DNA of 64,000 nucleotides, from the NCBI RefSeq assembly GCF_014191545.1, contig NZ_AP023361.1, positions 3,050,642-3,114,641 of the forward strand, in the 5' to 3' direction. Position numbers and translations under genes: made by a program. Positions 17,965-27,991 of this stretch are shown here, one piece after another; within the stretch, counting starts at the first letter, position 1; each line of letters opens with the position of its first letter. Under the pieces are notes generated by a model, which was not told the DNA's origin, made no database searches, and saw only the letters and a program-made list of their open reading frames with translations. The stretch is from Terrihabitans soli (GTDB lineage: Bacteria; Pseudomonadota; Alphaproteobacteria; Rhizobiales; Methylopilaceae).

Positions 17965-17996
17965 CTTGATTTTCTGCGTCTTCTTCCTGATATGCG
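17965..17996 (+). promoter_or_regulatory. Sigma-32 (RpoH) type promoter of grpE
   Basis: CTTG (17965-17968), an 18-nt spacer and CTGATATGCG (17987-17996). The alphaproteobacterial heat-shock consensus is CTTG, 17-18 nt, CYTATNTNNG; only the third base of the -10 part differs. The start would lie within a few bases of the grpE ATG, so the message might be nearly leaderless. The same 18-nt spacing is seen upstream of dnaK. Confidence 0.55.
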
Positions 17997-18002
17997 GGGC
18001 AC

Positions 18003-18566
18003 ATGACCGACAGCGACATCAACGAACAGCCGGCTCCCGAGGCCGGGCCCGACATCGAGGCCGCGGCTGACGCGATCCTCAAGCTTGCCGCCGAAAACGC
18101 CGAGCTCAAGGACCGCGCCCTGCGCACCCTCGCCGAAATGGAAAATCTGCGGAAGCGCACCGAAAAGGAGGTCGCGGATTCGCGCGCCTATGCGGTGACA
18201 TCCTTTGCGCGCGATCTTCTGACGGTCGCCGACAATCTTTCGCGCGCGCTCGGCTCGGTGCCCGAAGGCGAAGACAATGCGGCGCTGAAAGCGCTGACGG
18301 AGGGCGTCGGCCTCACCCATCGCGAACTCGAATCCGTTCTCGCCAAGCACGGCGTCGCCAAGGTCGATCCGCAGCCGGGCGAGCGTTTCGATCCGAACCT
18401 GCATCAGGCGATGTTCGAAGTGCCCGATCCGAGCCAGCCCAATGGCTCGGTGGTTCAGGTCGTGCAGCCGGGCTTCACCATTTCGGGACGCCTGTTGCGC
18501 CCGGCCATGGTGGGCGTGTCCAAAGGCGGCCCGAAGCCCGAAGCCGGCCTCGACCGCAAGGCTTAA
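18003..18566 (+). CDS. grpE: GrpE, nucleotide exchange factor of DnaK
   Basis: Co-chaperone that releases ADP from DnaK so the folding cycle can continue. 187 aa: an acidic N-terminus, a long helical coiled coil (about 15-85, with the family signature AEMENLRKRTEKEVADSRAYA split across it) and a C-terminal beta-wing domain ending LRPAMVGVSKGG. ATG with GGGGC upstream. It is single, not next to hrcA as in many relatives, but close to dnaK-dnaJ (1.1 kb away), and has its own RpoH-type promoter candidate. Confidence 0.97.
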   Translation: MTDSDINEQPAPEAGPDIEAAADAILKLAAENAELKDRALRTLAEMENLRKRTEKEVADSRAYAVTSFARDLLTVADNLSRALGSVPEGEDNAALKALTEGVGLTHRELESVLAKHGVAKVDPQPGERFDPNLHQAMFEVPDPSQPNGSVVQVVQPGFTISGRLLRPAMVGVSKGGPKPEAGLDRKA

Positions 18567-18668
18567 ATTAACCTTCCGCAAACCATGCGCGTTGATCCGC
18601 CTCTGCAACCGCGGATCAATTTTAGCGAAACCGAATTCTTTCCTTTGAGAAAGAGTTGGGTGAGCGAC

Positions 18669-18926
18669 ATGCCTATGTTTCGCACAGGCAGCCGGGCCAA
18701 GCCCGAAGAAGTCTCCGTCGATATCGGCGATGACGGTTCGACCGCACGCGTCCTGCCACCCCTGAGCTCCCAGAGCGACGTCACCATTCACGATCTTCGT
18801 TTGTCGACGGCGCTGCATGTCGCCGGCGCTCTGGCCGAGCGATTGGGAACGCAGGTGTGCGTGCTCGACAAGGGAAATTACGTCGTCCTGATCGACGACG
18901 ATCCCATGGCGCTTCTCGCATCATAA
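18669..18926 (+). CDS. Hypothetical protein, 85 aa
   Basis: Small protein from ATG 18669 (GGGTGAGC upstream); an in-frame ATG at 18585 would add 28 residues. No membrane segment. The sequence MPMFRTGSRAKPEEVSVDIGDDG is followed by a putative helix (LRLSTALHVAGALAERLG) and VCVLDKGNYVVLIDDDP. I do not recognise the family. It lies 103 bp after grpE in the same direction and before a 9-bp stem hairpin at 18959-18984. Reading-frame bias (GC third positions) supports a real gene. Confidence 0.6.
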   Translation: MPMFRTGSRAKPEEVSVDIGDDGSTARVLPPLSSQSDVTIHDLRLSTALHVAGALAERLGTQVCVLDKGNYVVLIDDDPMALLAS

Positions 18927-18958
18927 CGGCGAGTGCACATACATGACGCCGCCGGCCG

Positions 18959-18984
18959 CTCAACTCGGCTATAGGCGAGTTGAG
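18959..18984. terminator. Hairpin after the 85-aa gene
   Basis: CTCAACTCG (18959-18967) pairs perfectly with CGAGTTGAG (18976-18984) around an 8-nt loop. The tail is only ATTTG, so it is a weak terminator or a stabilising 3' hairpin. Confidence 0.5.
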
Positions 18985-19037
18985 ATTTGCCGAACCCGAG
19001 CTGACCCGCGTCCGTTGGCCGGCGGCTTTTTTAGCCC

Positions 19038-19334
19038 TTAGGCTGCGGCCTTGTTCTTGATGGCGCCAATGATCGCCGTCAGTACGAGGCCGGCAACGCC
19101 GCCGCCGACCGCCTGGCTGGCGATGGCTGCAACGTCAATTCCGGCGCCTTCCGCCGCGGCAAGCGCGGGGACAAGCATCGACAGCAGATAGCCGCCACCG
19201 ACGCCGCCGATCGCGCCGACAATTGAATTCACCAGCGTGCCGAGATCAAAGCTCGGGCTGACCTTGCCTGCGGCATTGCCGCCGACCGCGCCAGAAATGA
19301 GCTGGACGATAAGGTTGATGATTGCGGGCGACAT
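19038..19334 (-). CDS. Small glycine/alanine-rich membrane protein
   Basis: 98-aa protein with a perfect Shine-Dalgarno (GGGAGGGG) 6 bp before ATG 19334. Two hydrophobic stretches (about 35-58 and 70-92) rich in Gly, Ala, Val and Ile are separated by a short Glu/Asp loop; the tail is KNKAAA. Glycine-zipper-like spacing (GGVGGGYLL, GGGVAGLVL) suggests a helical hairpin that oligomerises in a membrane. I do not know a function. It is transcribed away from dnaK, leaving a 325-bp gap that holds the dnaK promoter. Confidence 0.7.
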   Translation of the reverse strand: MSPAIINLIVQLISGAVGGNAAGKVSPSFDLGTLVNSIVGAIGGVGGGYLLSMLVPALAAAEGAGIDVAAIASQAVGGGVAGLVLTAIIGAIKNKAAA

Positions 19335-19495
19335 AAGCCCCTCCCAAAAAGCCCCGCTTTTGGCTATGTGACGTCCGCCCCGGGGCTTTGAGCGGAGGTT
19401 CCTTTGGGCGTCAGTCTAGCAGAGGGGTGGGGGAAGGCGACGGGGTCTCACAAAAGCCTTTGATGAAATTCATCACGGCGGCGTTAGCGACCTGT

Positions 19496-19527
19496 CTTGC
19501 GGCTCAAAAACCCCCTTCTTATATAGC
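19496..19527 (+). promoter_or_regulatory. Sigma-32 (RpoH) type promoter of dnaK
   Basis: CTTG (19496-19499), an 18-nt spacer and CTTATATAGC (19518-19527), matching the alphaproteobacterial heat-shock consensus CTTG-N17/18-CYTATNTNNG except for the last base. It lies about 130 bp before the dnaK ATG, leaving a long leader that could also respond to temperature. The rest of the gap 19335-19659 shows no gene. Confidence 0.65.
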
Positions 19528-19659
19528 GGCCAACGCCGTTTTTCCGGTGTGTATTTTTTCTTTGGGAGACCGCTGCCTGCCAGTGGCAGGACGGCCTTGA
19601 ACCGGGGTGCCTTTTGGGGCCCCAACTGGTCTCGCTGAACGTTAAGGGGATGAAAAGTC

Positions 19660-21564
<1,905 letters not shown>

Positions 21565-21593
21565 TTCTGCGCCGGGGACTGCAACACATGATC

Positions 21594-21643
21594 AAACCTC
21601 GTCCCGTGATGGCTTTGGACGCCGGGACGAGGTTTTGTTTTTT
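21594..21643 (+). terminator. Terminator-like hairpin between dnaK and dnaJ
   Basis: AAACCTCGTCCCG (21594-21606) and CGGGACGAGGTTT (21623-21635) form a 13-bp stem with a 16-nt loop, followed by TGTTTTTT. It starts 30 bp after the dnaK stop and ends 10 bp before the dnaJ ATG, so dnaJ is probably made by read-through at a lower level than dnaK. Confidence 0.85.
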
Positions 21644-21653
21644 GGGCTGAGCG

Positions 21654-22784
21654 ATGGCGAAACGCTGTTTTTATGAAACGCTCGGCGTCGACCGGGCCGC
21701 GAAAGAACCCGATCTCAAATCGGCCTTCCGCAAAAAGGCGATGGAATGCCATCCCGACCGCAATCCCGGCGATCACACCGCCGAGGAGCGCTTCAAGGAA
21801 ATCAACGTCGCCTATGAGACGCTGAAGGACCCGCAGAAGCGCGCGGCCTATGACCGGTTCGGCCACGCGGCCTTCGAGAACGGCGGCGGCATGGGCGGTT
21901 TCGGCGGCGCCGAGTTCGGCGCCGGCATGGCGGATATTTTCGAGAGCATGTTCGGCGACATCATGGGCCGGCGCGGCCGCGGCGGCTCCTCCGCCACCCG
22001 CGGCTCCGATCTCCGCTACAACATGGAGATCACGCTCGAGGACGCGTTCACCGGCAAGACCGCCCAAGTGCGCATGCCGACCCCCGTCACCTGCGAAAGC
22101 TGCGGCGGCTCCGGCGCCAAAGCCGGCTGTAAACCGCACCAGTGCTCGACCTGCGGCGGCTCCGGCAAGATCCGTTCGAGTCAGGGCTTTTTCCTGATGG
22201 AGCGTACCTGCCACGCCTGTCAGGGGCGCGGCGAGGTGTGCGACGACCCCTGCACCTCGTGCTCGGGCCAGGGCCGCGTCACACGCGAACGGACCCTGCA
22301 GGTCAACATCCCGCCGGGCGTCGAAGAAGGCACCCGTATCCGTCTCGCCGGCGAGGGCGAGGCCGGACTGCGCGGCGGCCCCTCGGGCGATCTTTATATT
22401 TTCCTGTCGCTTGCCCCCCACGCGTTTTTCCAGCGTGACGGCGCCGATCTCTACTGCCGCGTGCCGATCGCCATGACGGAAGCGGCCCTTGGCGGCCAGA
22501 TCGAGGTGCCGACGATTTCCGGGGACCGGGAAAAAGTGAAGATTTCCGACGGCACCCAGTCCGGAAAGCAGTTCCGGATCAAAGGCCGGGGCATGCCGGT
22601 CTTGCGTTCGCGTGAAATTGGCGATCTTTATATCCAGGTCGAAGTGGAGATTCCGAAGAACCTCTCGAAGCGGCAGCGTGAGCTCCTGGAGGAATTCCGG
22701 CAGGCCTCTAACGAGGACAACCATCCGGAAGCCACCGGCTTCTTCGCCCGCGTCAAGGATCTGTTCGGAACCCGCGACGTCTGA
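21654..22784 (+). CDS. dnaJ: Chaperone DnaJ (Hsp40)
   Basis: J-domain co-chaperone that delivers substrates to DnaK and stimulates its ATPase. 376 aa: J domain with the HPD motif (CHPDRNPGD, about 31-39), a Gly/Phe-rich linker ([16 protein letters not shown]), the zinc domain with four CxxCxGxG units ([32 protein letters not shown]) and the C-terminal beta domain. One of the four zinc units ends with Gln in place of the usual Gly pattern (SCSGQGRV), a normal variation. It follows dnaK. Confidence 0.98.
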   Translation: MAKRCFYETLGVDRAAKEPDLKSAFRKKAMECHPDRNPGDHTAEERFKEINVAYETLKDPQKRAAYDRFGHAAFENGGGMGGFGGAEFGAGMADIFESMFGDIMGRRGRGGSSATRGSDLRYNMEITLEDAFTGKTAQVRMPTPVTCESCGGSGAKAGCKPHQCSTCGGSGKIRSSQGFFLMERTCHACQGRGEVCDDPCTSCSGQGRVTRERTLQVNIPPGVEEGTRIRLAGEGEAGLRGGPSGDLYIFLSLAPHAFFQRDGADLYCRVPIAMTEAALGGQIEVPTISGDREKVKISDGTQSGKQFRIKGRGMPVLRSREIGDLYIQVEVEIPKNLSKRQRELLEEFRQASNEDNHPEATGFFARVKDLFGTRDV

Positions 22785-22837
22785 GTAAGTCATATACAGG
22801 CGGCCGTTCGGCCTCCTGCCTCGCGAGTTCCTTCCCG

Positions 22838-23464
22838 ATGACCCAGCCCGCGCCTTTTGCCGAACGTCTCAAGAAGCGGCCCAATCTTCGGGACGAAGCG
22901 CGGTTCATTAAATCCTGGATCGACAAGCCTCTCATCACCGGCGCGGTCTCGCCCTCGGGCAAGGCGCTGGCCGATATGATGGCGGCGCCCATCGATCCGG
23001 AGGTCGAGGGCCAGGTTCTCGAAATCGGTCCGGGCACAGGCCCCGTTACCGAAGCCCTCATCCGCCGCGGCGTCGATGAGAGCCGGCTCGTTCTCCTCGA
23101 ATTCAATCCGGGCTTTGTCGATCTTCTGCGCCAGCGTTTTCCGCGCGCGACGATCGTGCAGGGCGACGCCTATGACGTGATCGGCCTGACGCAGAACGTC
23201 CTCACCGGTCCTGTCGCCGGCATCGTGTCGAGCCTGCCGCTCTTGACCAAGCCGGTGCCGCGCCGCGCCAAGTTCCTCAATGACTGTTTCGCGCTCGCCG
23301 CTCCCGGCGCGCCCTTCTGCCAGTTCACTTACATGGTCGCCCCGCCGATCCCGCTGTTTGCGATCGGCGATGCGGAAGCTTCCGGCAGCCCGCTGATCTG
23401 GCGCAATGTGCCGCCGGCGCGCGTATGGACCTACCGCCTTCCCGCGGCCACCGACCGGGAATGA
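22838..23464 (+). CDS. pmtA: Phospholipid N-methyltransferase (PmtA-like)
   Basis: SAM-dependent methyltransferase of the Rhizobium/Rhodobacter PmtA group, which converts phosphatidylethanolamine to phosphatidylcholine. 208 aa with motif I VLEIGPGTGPVTEAL (about 61-75), acidic post-I LVLLEFNPG and GDAYD. The C-terminal APPIPLF and WRNVPPARVWTY are typical of PmtA and its relatives. General rRNA adenine methyltransferase annotations also hit this family, so specificity is inferred. The stop overlaps the ATG of the next gene (ATGA). Confidence 0.8.
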   Translation: MTQPAPFAERLKKRPNLRDEARFIKSWIDKPLITGAVSPSGKALADMMAAPIDPEVEGQVLEIGPGTGPVTEALIRRGVDESRLVLLEFNPGFVDLLRQRFPRATIVQGDAYDVIGLTQNVLTGPVAGIVSSLPLLTKPVPRRAKFLNDCFALAAPGAPFCQFTYMVAPPIPLFAIGDAEASGSPLIWRNVPPARVWTYRLPAATDRE

Positions 23465-24027
23465 GCGAACCGAAACTTCTCGTATTTGCCGGATCGGTCC
23501 GCACGGGTTCGCTCAATGAAACCCTTGCCAGCTTTGTCGTGCGCCGCCTGACCGCGCGCGCCGCGCATGTCAGCCATATCAGCCTTACCGATTACGACAT
23601 GCCGCTCTACAACGGCGACCGCGAGAAAGCGGACGGCCCGCCTGAGAACGCGAAGAAGCTCTGCGCGCTGTTCTACGAGCATCAGGGCATTTTCATCGCC
23701 GGGCCCGAATACAATGCCGGCATCACCCCGCTGACGAAGAACACGATCGACTGGATCAGCCGCGTCGAAAAAGGCGCCGTCTTCCGCAGCCGCGCCTTTG
23801 CGCTTGGCGGCGCCTCGGACGGACGGCTCGGCGCCTATCGCAGCCTCATGGCGACGCGGCAGGTTCTCGAGCTCGGCTGCAACGCTTTCGTTCAGCCCGA
23901 AATGATCTCCGTGCCGCAGGCCTCGAAAGCCTATGACGCCAACGGCGATCTTGTTGACGCTGCGCTGAAATCGGCCGATCGCTGCCTTGACGCTCTGATC
24001 GCCAACGCAAAGCGGTACGTATCGTGA
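23461..24027 (+). CDS. NADPH-dependent FMN reductase
   Basis: Flavodoxin-like FMN reductase (188 aa). [19 protein letters not shown] (residues 5-23) is the FMN-phosphate loop and [21 protein letters not shown] (about 79-99) is the second flavin-binding segment of the NADPH_dep_FMN_red family (SsuE, ChrR, azoreductase-like). The physiological electron acceptor is unknown. ATG 23461 overlaps the pmtA stop by 4 nt, and its own stop overlaps the GTG of pyrF by 4 nt, so it sits in a translationally coupled operon. Confidence 0.88.
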   Translation: MSEPKLLVFAGSVRTGSLNETLASFVVRRLTARAAHVSHISLTDYDMPLYNGDREKADGPPENAKKLCALFYEHQGIFIAGPEYNAGITPLTKNTIDWISRVEKGAVFRSRAFALGGASDGRLGAYRSLMATRQVLELGCNAFVQPEMISVPQASKAYDANGDLVDAALKSADRCLDALIANAKRYVS

Positions 24028-24725
24028 CGAAGATCCCTGCCCGCGACCGGCTGATCGTCGCGCTCGACCTTGCCGATGTCACCGCCGCCGAGCGCGCGGT
24101 AAGGACGCTCGGGGACAGCGTGGCCTTCTACAAGATCGGTTATGAGCTCGGCTTTGTCGGCGGCCTGACCCTCGCCGAAAAACTTGCCGGTGAAGGCAAG
24201 CAGATCTTTCTCGATTTCAAACTGCACGATATCGGCAATACGGTCGCGCGCGGCGTTGCGAGCCTCGCCAGAATCGGCGCGACCTTCCTCACCGTGCACG
24301 CCTATCCGCAGACCATGCGCGCTGCCGTCGAAGGGCGCGGCGATGCCGATGTGAAGCTGCTCGCCGTCACCGCGCTCACTTCCTATGACGATGCGGACGC
24401 GGCCGAAGCGGGCTATGGCCTGGCGATCCGCGATCTTGTGCGCCTACGGGCCGAACAGGCGCGCACCATCGGCCTCGACGGCATTGTCTGCTCGGCGGCC
24501 GAAACCTCGCTTGTGCGCGATGCCGCCGGACCGTCCCTCGCCATCGTCACCCCCGGCATCCGCCCGGCCGGGAGCGCTGCCGGAGACCAGAAACGTACCC
24601 TGACCCCGGCCGAGGCGATTTCCGCCGGGGTCGACTATCTTGTTGTGGGGCGGCCGATTATGGCCGCCAAGGATCCGAAAGCCGCCGCAGACAGCATCGT
24701 GGCGGAGATCGAAACGGCGCTGTAG
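24024..24725 (+). CDS. pyrF: Orotidine 5'-phosphate decarboxylase
   Basis: Last step of UMP synthesis, decarboxylating OMP. 233 aa, TIM barrel. The catalytic segment DFKLHDIGN (about 66-74) holds the Asp-Lys-Asp array; [10 protein letters not shown] lies at the N-terminus and VTPGIRPAG with [11 protein letters not shown] close the phosphate site. GTG start overlapping the preceding stop. It is part of the operon pmtA, flavin reductase, pyrF, DUF1330, dapB, gpmA. Confidence 0.97.
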   Translation: MTKIPARDRLIVALDLADVTAAERAVRTLGDSVAFYKIGYELGFVGGLTLAEKLAGEGKQIFLDFKLHDIGNTVARGVASLARIGATFLTVHAYPQTMRAAVEGRGDADVKLLAVTALTSYDDADAAEAGYGLAIRDLVRLRAEQARTIGLDGIVCSAAETSLVRDAAGPSLAIVTPGIRPAGSAAGDQKRTLTPAEAISAGVDYLVVGRPIMAAKDPKAAADSIVAEIETAL

Positions 24726-24755
24726 AACCCCCGTTCGGTTGGAGATGTGAGAAAC

Positions 24756-25046
24756 ATGCCCAAGGGCTATTGGATTGTGCGCGTGGATGTGACGAACCCG
24801 GACGGCTATGCGCCCTATGCGCAGGCGGCGGCGCCTGCGGTCGCAAAGTTCGGCGGCAGATATCTGGCGCGCGGCGGCAAGCATGAAGCGCTGCAGGGCA
24901 CCGCGCGTTCGCGCAATGTGATTGTCGAATTCCCGAGTTATCAGGCTGCGGTGGATTGCTGGAACTCGCCGGAATATCAGGCGGCCAAGAAGTTCCGCGA
25001 CGGCAATTGCGAAGCCGAATGGGTCGCCGTCGAAGGGCTGGAGTAG
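24756..25046 (+). CDS. DUF1330 domain protein
   Basis: Small dimeric ferredoxin-like fold protein of the DUF1330 family (96 aa). Visible are KGYWIVRVDVTNPDGYAPYA, FGGRYLARGGKHEAL, NVIVEFPSYQAAVDCWNSPEYQAAK, all typical. Enzymatic function is unknown. I use ATG 24756 with GGAG 12 bases upstream; a GTG at 24747 would add three residues. It follows pyrF by 30 bp and precedes dapB by 6 bp, an order also seen in related genomes. Confidence 0.9.
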   Translation: MPKGYWIVRVDVTNPDGYAPYAQAAAPAVAKFGGRYLARGGKHEALQGTARSRNVIVEFPSYQAAVDCWNSPEYQAAKKFRDGNCEAEWVAVEGLE

Positions 25047-25052
25047 AAAAAG

Positions 25053-25856
25053 ATGCGCCTCGTTGTCGTCGGTGCCGCTGGACGTATGGGATGCGCGCTG
25101 ATCCGCGCGCTCCTTCTGACACCGGGCGCGACGCTTGCGGCCGCCATCGAACGCGAAGGCTCTCCGGCGCTGGGCTCGGACGCCGGGGCGCTGGTCGGCC
25201 TGCCGGAAACCGGCATCCGCGTCACCTCCGATGCGCTCACCGCCTTCTCCCAGGCGGAAGGCGTGCTCGACTTCACCTCGCCTTCGGCAACCGTGGAGTT
25301 CGCGGCTTTGGCTGCGCAGGCGCGGATTGTGCATGTCATCGGCACGACGGGGTTTGTCGATGACGATCTCAAAAAGCTCGACGCTGCCGCGCGTCATGCC
25401 GTGCTGATCCGCTCCGGCAATATGTCGCTCGGCGTCAATCTTCTGGCCGCGCTCGTCCGCAAGGCGGCGGCGGCTTTGCCGGATTTCGACATCGAAGTTC
25501 TCGAAATGCATCATCGCGACAAAGTCGATGCGCCGTCCGGCACCGCGCTCCTTCTCGGCGATGCGGCGGCCTCAGGCCGCGAGGTCTCGCTCAATGATGC
25601 AGCCGTAAAATCGCGCGAGGGCCATACCGGCGCCCGCAAGCCGGGAACGATCGGCTTTGCGACGCTGCGCGGCGGCTCCGTCGTCGGCGAGCATTCGGTC
25701 ATCCTCGCCGGGCCCGGCGAGAGGCTGGAACTTTCACATAAGGCAGAAGACCGGGGCATATTTGCCGCCGGCGCCATTCGTGCAGCGCTTTGGGGAAAAG
25801 GCCGGTCGCCCGGTCATTATTCCATGGCCGATGTCCTGGGCATCGCCGATCTCTAA
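25053..25856 (+). CDS. dapB: 4-hydroxy-tetrahydrodipicolinate reductase
   Basis: Lysine and diaminopimelate synthesis enzyme that reduces the DapA product with NAD(P)H. 267 aa: N-terminal Rossmann loop [10 protein letters not shown] (about 3-12) and the signature [20 protein letters not shown] with the catalytic His pair and Lys (about 152-171). GTTGFV supports the cofactor site. ATG is 6 bp after the DUF1330 stop. Its product feeds peptidoglycan and lysine synthesis. Confidence 0.97.
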   Translation: MRLVVVGAAGRMGCALIRALLLTPGATLAAAIEREGSPALGSDAGALVGLPETGIRVTSDALTAFSQAEGVLDFTSPSATVEFAALAAQARIVHVIGTTGFVDDDLKKLDAAARHAVLIRSGNMSLGVNLLAALVRKAAAALPDFDIEVLEMHHRDKVDAPSGTALLLGDAAASGREVSLNDAAVKSREGHTGARKPGTIGFATLRGGSVVGEHSVILAGPGERLELSHKAEDRGIFAAGAIRAALWGKGRSPGHYSMADVLGIADL

Positions 25857-25868
25857 GGTGGTAATTTA

Positions 25869-26483
25869 ATGGAACGTACGCTTGTCCTCGTCCGTCACGG
25901 GCAGAGCGAATGGAACCTCAAAAATCTGTTCACCGGCTGGAAAGACCCCGGCCTGACAGATGTGGGCGTCAAGGAAGCGCATGAGGCCGGCCGGAAGCTG
26001 AAAGCCGAAGGCATCACCTTCGACCGCGCCTTCACCTCCAACCTCTCGCGCGCCCAGAAGACTCTCGACATCATTCTCGGCGAACTCGGTCAGACCGATC
26101 TCAAGGTCGTGCGCGACGAGGCGCTGAACGAGCGCGATTACGGCGACCTGTCGGGCCTCAACAAGGACGAGGCGCGGGTGAAATGGGGCGAGGAGCAGGT
26201 GCATATCTGGCGCCGCTCCTACGACATCGCCCCTCCCGGGGGCGAAAGCCTGCGCGACACGCTGGCGCGGACCCTGCCCTATTATGTCCGGGAGATCCTG
26301 CCCGAGGTCATGTCCGGCAAAAGAGTGATCGTGACCGCGCACGGCAATTCGCTTCGGGCGCTTATCATGGTGCTGGAAGGACATACCCAGGACAGCATCA
26401 TCGCCCGCGAGGTCGAAACCGGTGTGCCGATGATCTACACGCTCGGCCCGGATTCGCGTGTCGTCAGCCACCGGGAGCCCTAA
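25869..26483 (+). CDS. gpmA: 2,3-bisphosphoglycerate-dependent phosphoglycerate mutase
   Basis: Glycolytic enzyme interconverting 3- and 2-phosphoglycerate. 204 aa, the short alphaproteobacterial form. The phospho-His motif is [12 protein letters not shown] (5-16), followed by [14 protein letters not shown]; the second catalytic His is in [11 protein letters not shown]. Last gene of the pmtA-pyrF-dapB operon; the stop TAA is immediately followed by an ICE-like box. Confidence 0.95.
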   Translation: MERTLVLVRHGQSEWNLKNLFTGWKDPGLTDVGVKEAHEAGRKLKAEGITFDRAFTSNLSRAQKTLDIILGELGQTDLKVVRDEALNERDYGDLSGLNKDEARVKWGEEQVHIWRRSYDIAPPGGESLRDTLARTLPYYVREILPEVMSGKRVIVTAHGNSLRALIMVLEGHTQDSIIAREVETGVPMIYTLGPDSRVVSHREP

Positions 26484-26500
26484 CTTAGAGCAATTCTAAC
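26484..26500. promoter_or_regulatory. ICE (Irr box)-like palindrome upstream of irr
   Basis: CTTAGAGCAATTCTAAC matches the iron control element TTTAGAA-N3-TTCTAAA at 11 of 14 half-site positions. It starts right after the gpmA stop and lies 110 bp before the irr start. A possible promoter, TTGCGG (26515-26520), 18 nt, TATAGT (26539-26544), lies downstream of it, so Irr could regulate its own gene. Confidence 0.5.
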
Positions 26501-26554
26501 AGATTGCTTAAAGCTTGCGGTGGTATACAGCGCTTTGGTATAGTTCAAGCAATT

Positions 26555-26574
26555 GGCCCGCCTCGCGGCGGGCC
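26555..26574. promoter_or_regulatory. GC hairpin in the irr leader
   Basis: GGCCCGCC (26555-26562), loop TCGC, GGCGGGCC (26567-26574). It would lie in the 5' untranslated region of irr, and also serves as a candidate 3' end for the gpmA transcript, although only TTCC follows. Confidence 0.45.
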
Positions 26575-26609
26575 TTCCTATGATTATGGAACCGGACGGA
26601 CAAGGGACG

Positions 26610-27077
26610 ATGGCTGAAGAGGCGAACAAGACACTCGATTGCGGGCTTCGCCCCTCCGCCTGCGTTGCGCGCGATGTCGGCGGCATGCTCCGCGGCGTTG
26701 CCCTCCGCCCGACCCGCCAGCGCATTGCGCTCGGCCGCCTGCTCTACGCCAAAGGCGACCGCCATGTGACGGCGGAAATCCTGCACGAAGAGGCGATGCG
26801 CGCCCGCGTGCCGGTCTCGCTCGCGACCGTCTACAACACGCTGCACCAGTTCACCCAGGCCGGCCTCCTGCGCGAAGTCGCGGTCGATGGCGCCAAGACC
26901 TATTTCGACACCAATGTCTCCGACCATCACCACTTCCTGGTCGAGGGCGAAAATCAGCTCATGGATATCCATGGCGACCACATGCTGGTGTCGGGCCTGC
27001 CGGAAGCGCCGGAAGGCATGGAGATCGCGCGCATCGACGTCGTCGTGCGCCTCCGCCGCAAGGGCAAGAACTCCTGA
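26610..27077 (+). CDS. irr: Iron response regulator Irr (Fur family)
   Basis: Heme-responsive Fur-family repressor/activator that governs iron and heme genes in Hyphomicrobiales. 155 aa from ATG 26610 (AAGGGA just upstream): winged helix LRPTRQRIALGRLLYA and LATVYNTLHQFTQAGLLREV, then the heme/metal motif SDHHHFLVEGEN that distinguishes Irr from Fur. The N-terminal heme regulatory motif GCPWHD of Bradyrhizobium Irr is absent (CGLRPSACVARD instead), as in Rhizobium-type Irr, so degradation by heme through that site is not expected. Earlier in-frame starts (26553, 26583) lie in the leader hairpin. Confidence 0.9.
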   Translation: MAEEANKTLDCGLRPSACVARDVGGMLRGVALRPTRQRIALGRLLYAKGDRHVTAEILHEEAMRARVPVSLATVYNTLHQFTQAGLLREVAVDGAKTYFDTNVSDHHHFLVEGENQLMDIHGDHMLVSGLPEAPEGMEIARIDVVVRLRRKGKNS

Positions 27078-27102
27078 TCTTTTGCAAAATGCAAAAACGA
27101 AC

Positions 27103-27178
27103 AAGGGCCCCATAGGGGGCCCTTTTTGTTTGTTGAGCGCGAAGCGCTCGGGGCCCCGCTTCGGGGCCTTTTGTTTTT
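27103..27178 (+). terminator. Tandem terminators after irr
   Basis: First hairpin AAGGGCCCC (27103-27111) with GGGGCCCTT (27116-27124) and a T-run; then GAGCGC-GAA-GCGCTC (27135-27149); then GGCCCCG (27152-27158) with CGGGGCC (27162-27168) followed by TTTTGTTTTT. Three consecutive hairpins separate irr from the convergent SH3 gene. Confidence 0.85.
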
Positions 27179-27195
27179 CGGCGGTGCTTTGAAGC

Positions 27196-27804
27196 TCAGT
27201 CGAACTGTTCGCCCGGATAGACGCCGAACAAAAGATCCTGCTGGATCCAGCCGTCAAAGCCCGTGCCGTAAATGCGACACCATTCGCCGGTGCAGGCCGA
27301 GACATTAGCGAGAACTTTCGGCTGCAGCTGCGCGGCGACCGCCGCGTCCGCCGCATCGTCCTGACGCAAAGGCAGAACCGCTTCCGTCGACCAGGGTGCA
27401 ACGAGCGCTGTGCGCTTGCCGCCCAGGAGGCGATGGAACACCCAGCCGTCGGCGCCGTCGGCATCGCGGATGCGCCGCCAATTATCCCATTCGGCGATGA
27501 TCTCAACCGGAAGGCCCGTGCGGTGATAGGCCCAGACGACATCGTGTTCGGTGCCGGCGCCGCGGCGCACATTCACAAGATCGGATTTCAGGCTGACGAA
27601 ACGCGGCAGCGGCAGGCCGGTGACGGCGCCGACCGCCATGGCGCCCGTTGTCGATTTCGCGGCCTGCGCCTCGGCCGGCGCAAGCGTTGCGACCGGATTG
27701 CCCGGCTGCACGACAAAGAAAACGGCATAAGCGAGACCGGCGATCAACGCCGAGAAGGCGGCAGCCCGCAGCGCGGTGCGCCCGAAATACGCTGTACTAT
27801 CCAT
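27196..27804 (-). CDS. SH3-domain exported/anchored protein
   Basis: 202-aa protein from ATG 27804 (a TTG at 27855 would extend it). An N-terminal hydrophobic segment (about 8-32) anchors or exports it, then a linker ending in AEAQAAKS. Two bacterial SH3-type modules follow: RFVSLKSDLVNVRRGAGTEHDVVWAYHRTGLPVEII.. with WRRIRDADGADGWVFHRLL, and a second one containing VSACTGEWCRIYGTGFDGWIQQDLLFGVYPGE. This is the DUF1058 arrangement, usually periplasmic and thought to bind cell wall or signal peptides. Convergent with irr. Confidence 0.8.
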   Translation of the reverse strand: MDSTAYFGRTALRAAAFSALIAGLAYAVFFVVQPGNPVATLAPAEAQAAKSTTGAMAVGAVTGLPLPRFVSLKSDLVNVRRGAGTEHDVVWAYHRTGLPVEIIAEWDNWRRIRDADGADGWVFHRLLGGKRTALVAPWSTEAVLPLRQDDAADAAVAAQLQPKVLANVSACTGEWCRIYGTGFDGWIQQDLLFGVYPGEQFD

Positions 27805-27991
27805 CTGGTTACGCAACCCTGTCTTCCGGCCGAGTTTTATGTCCACCCTTCCCAATTGTCTTTGGGAACCCGTTGTTGGACACTTCCGCGACGAACAGCG
27901 CAGAACCCCGAAGCCACCTCTTTAAAATACCAGCTCTTGGCTTGATGAAATCCTAACCCGGGCGAGCGCCCGCGACACCTGTCATGTTTGC

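Noticed and set aside
17965..18003. Leaderless grpE message
   Set aside because: Plausible from promoter position, but an upstream promoter or a shifted start cannot be excluded, so it is noted in the promoter finding and not listed as a separate feature.
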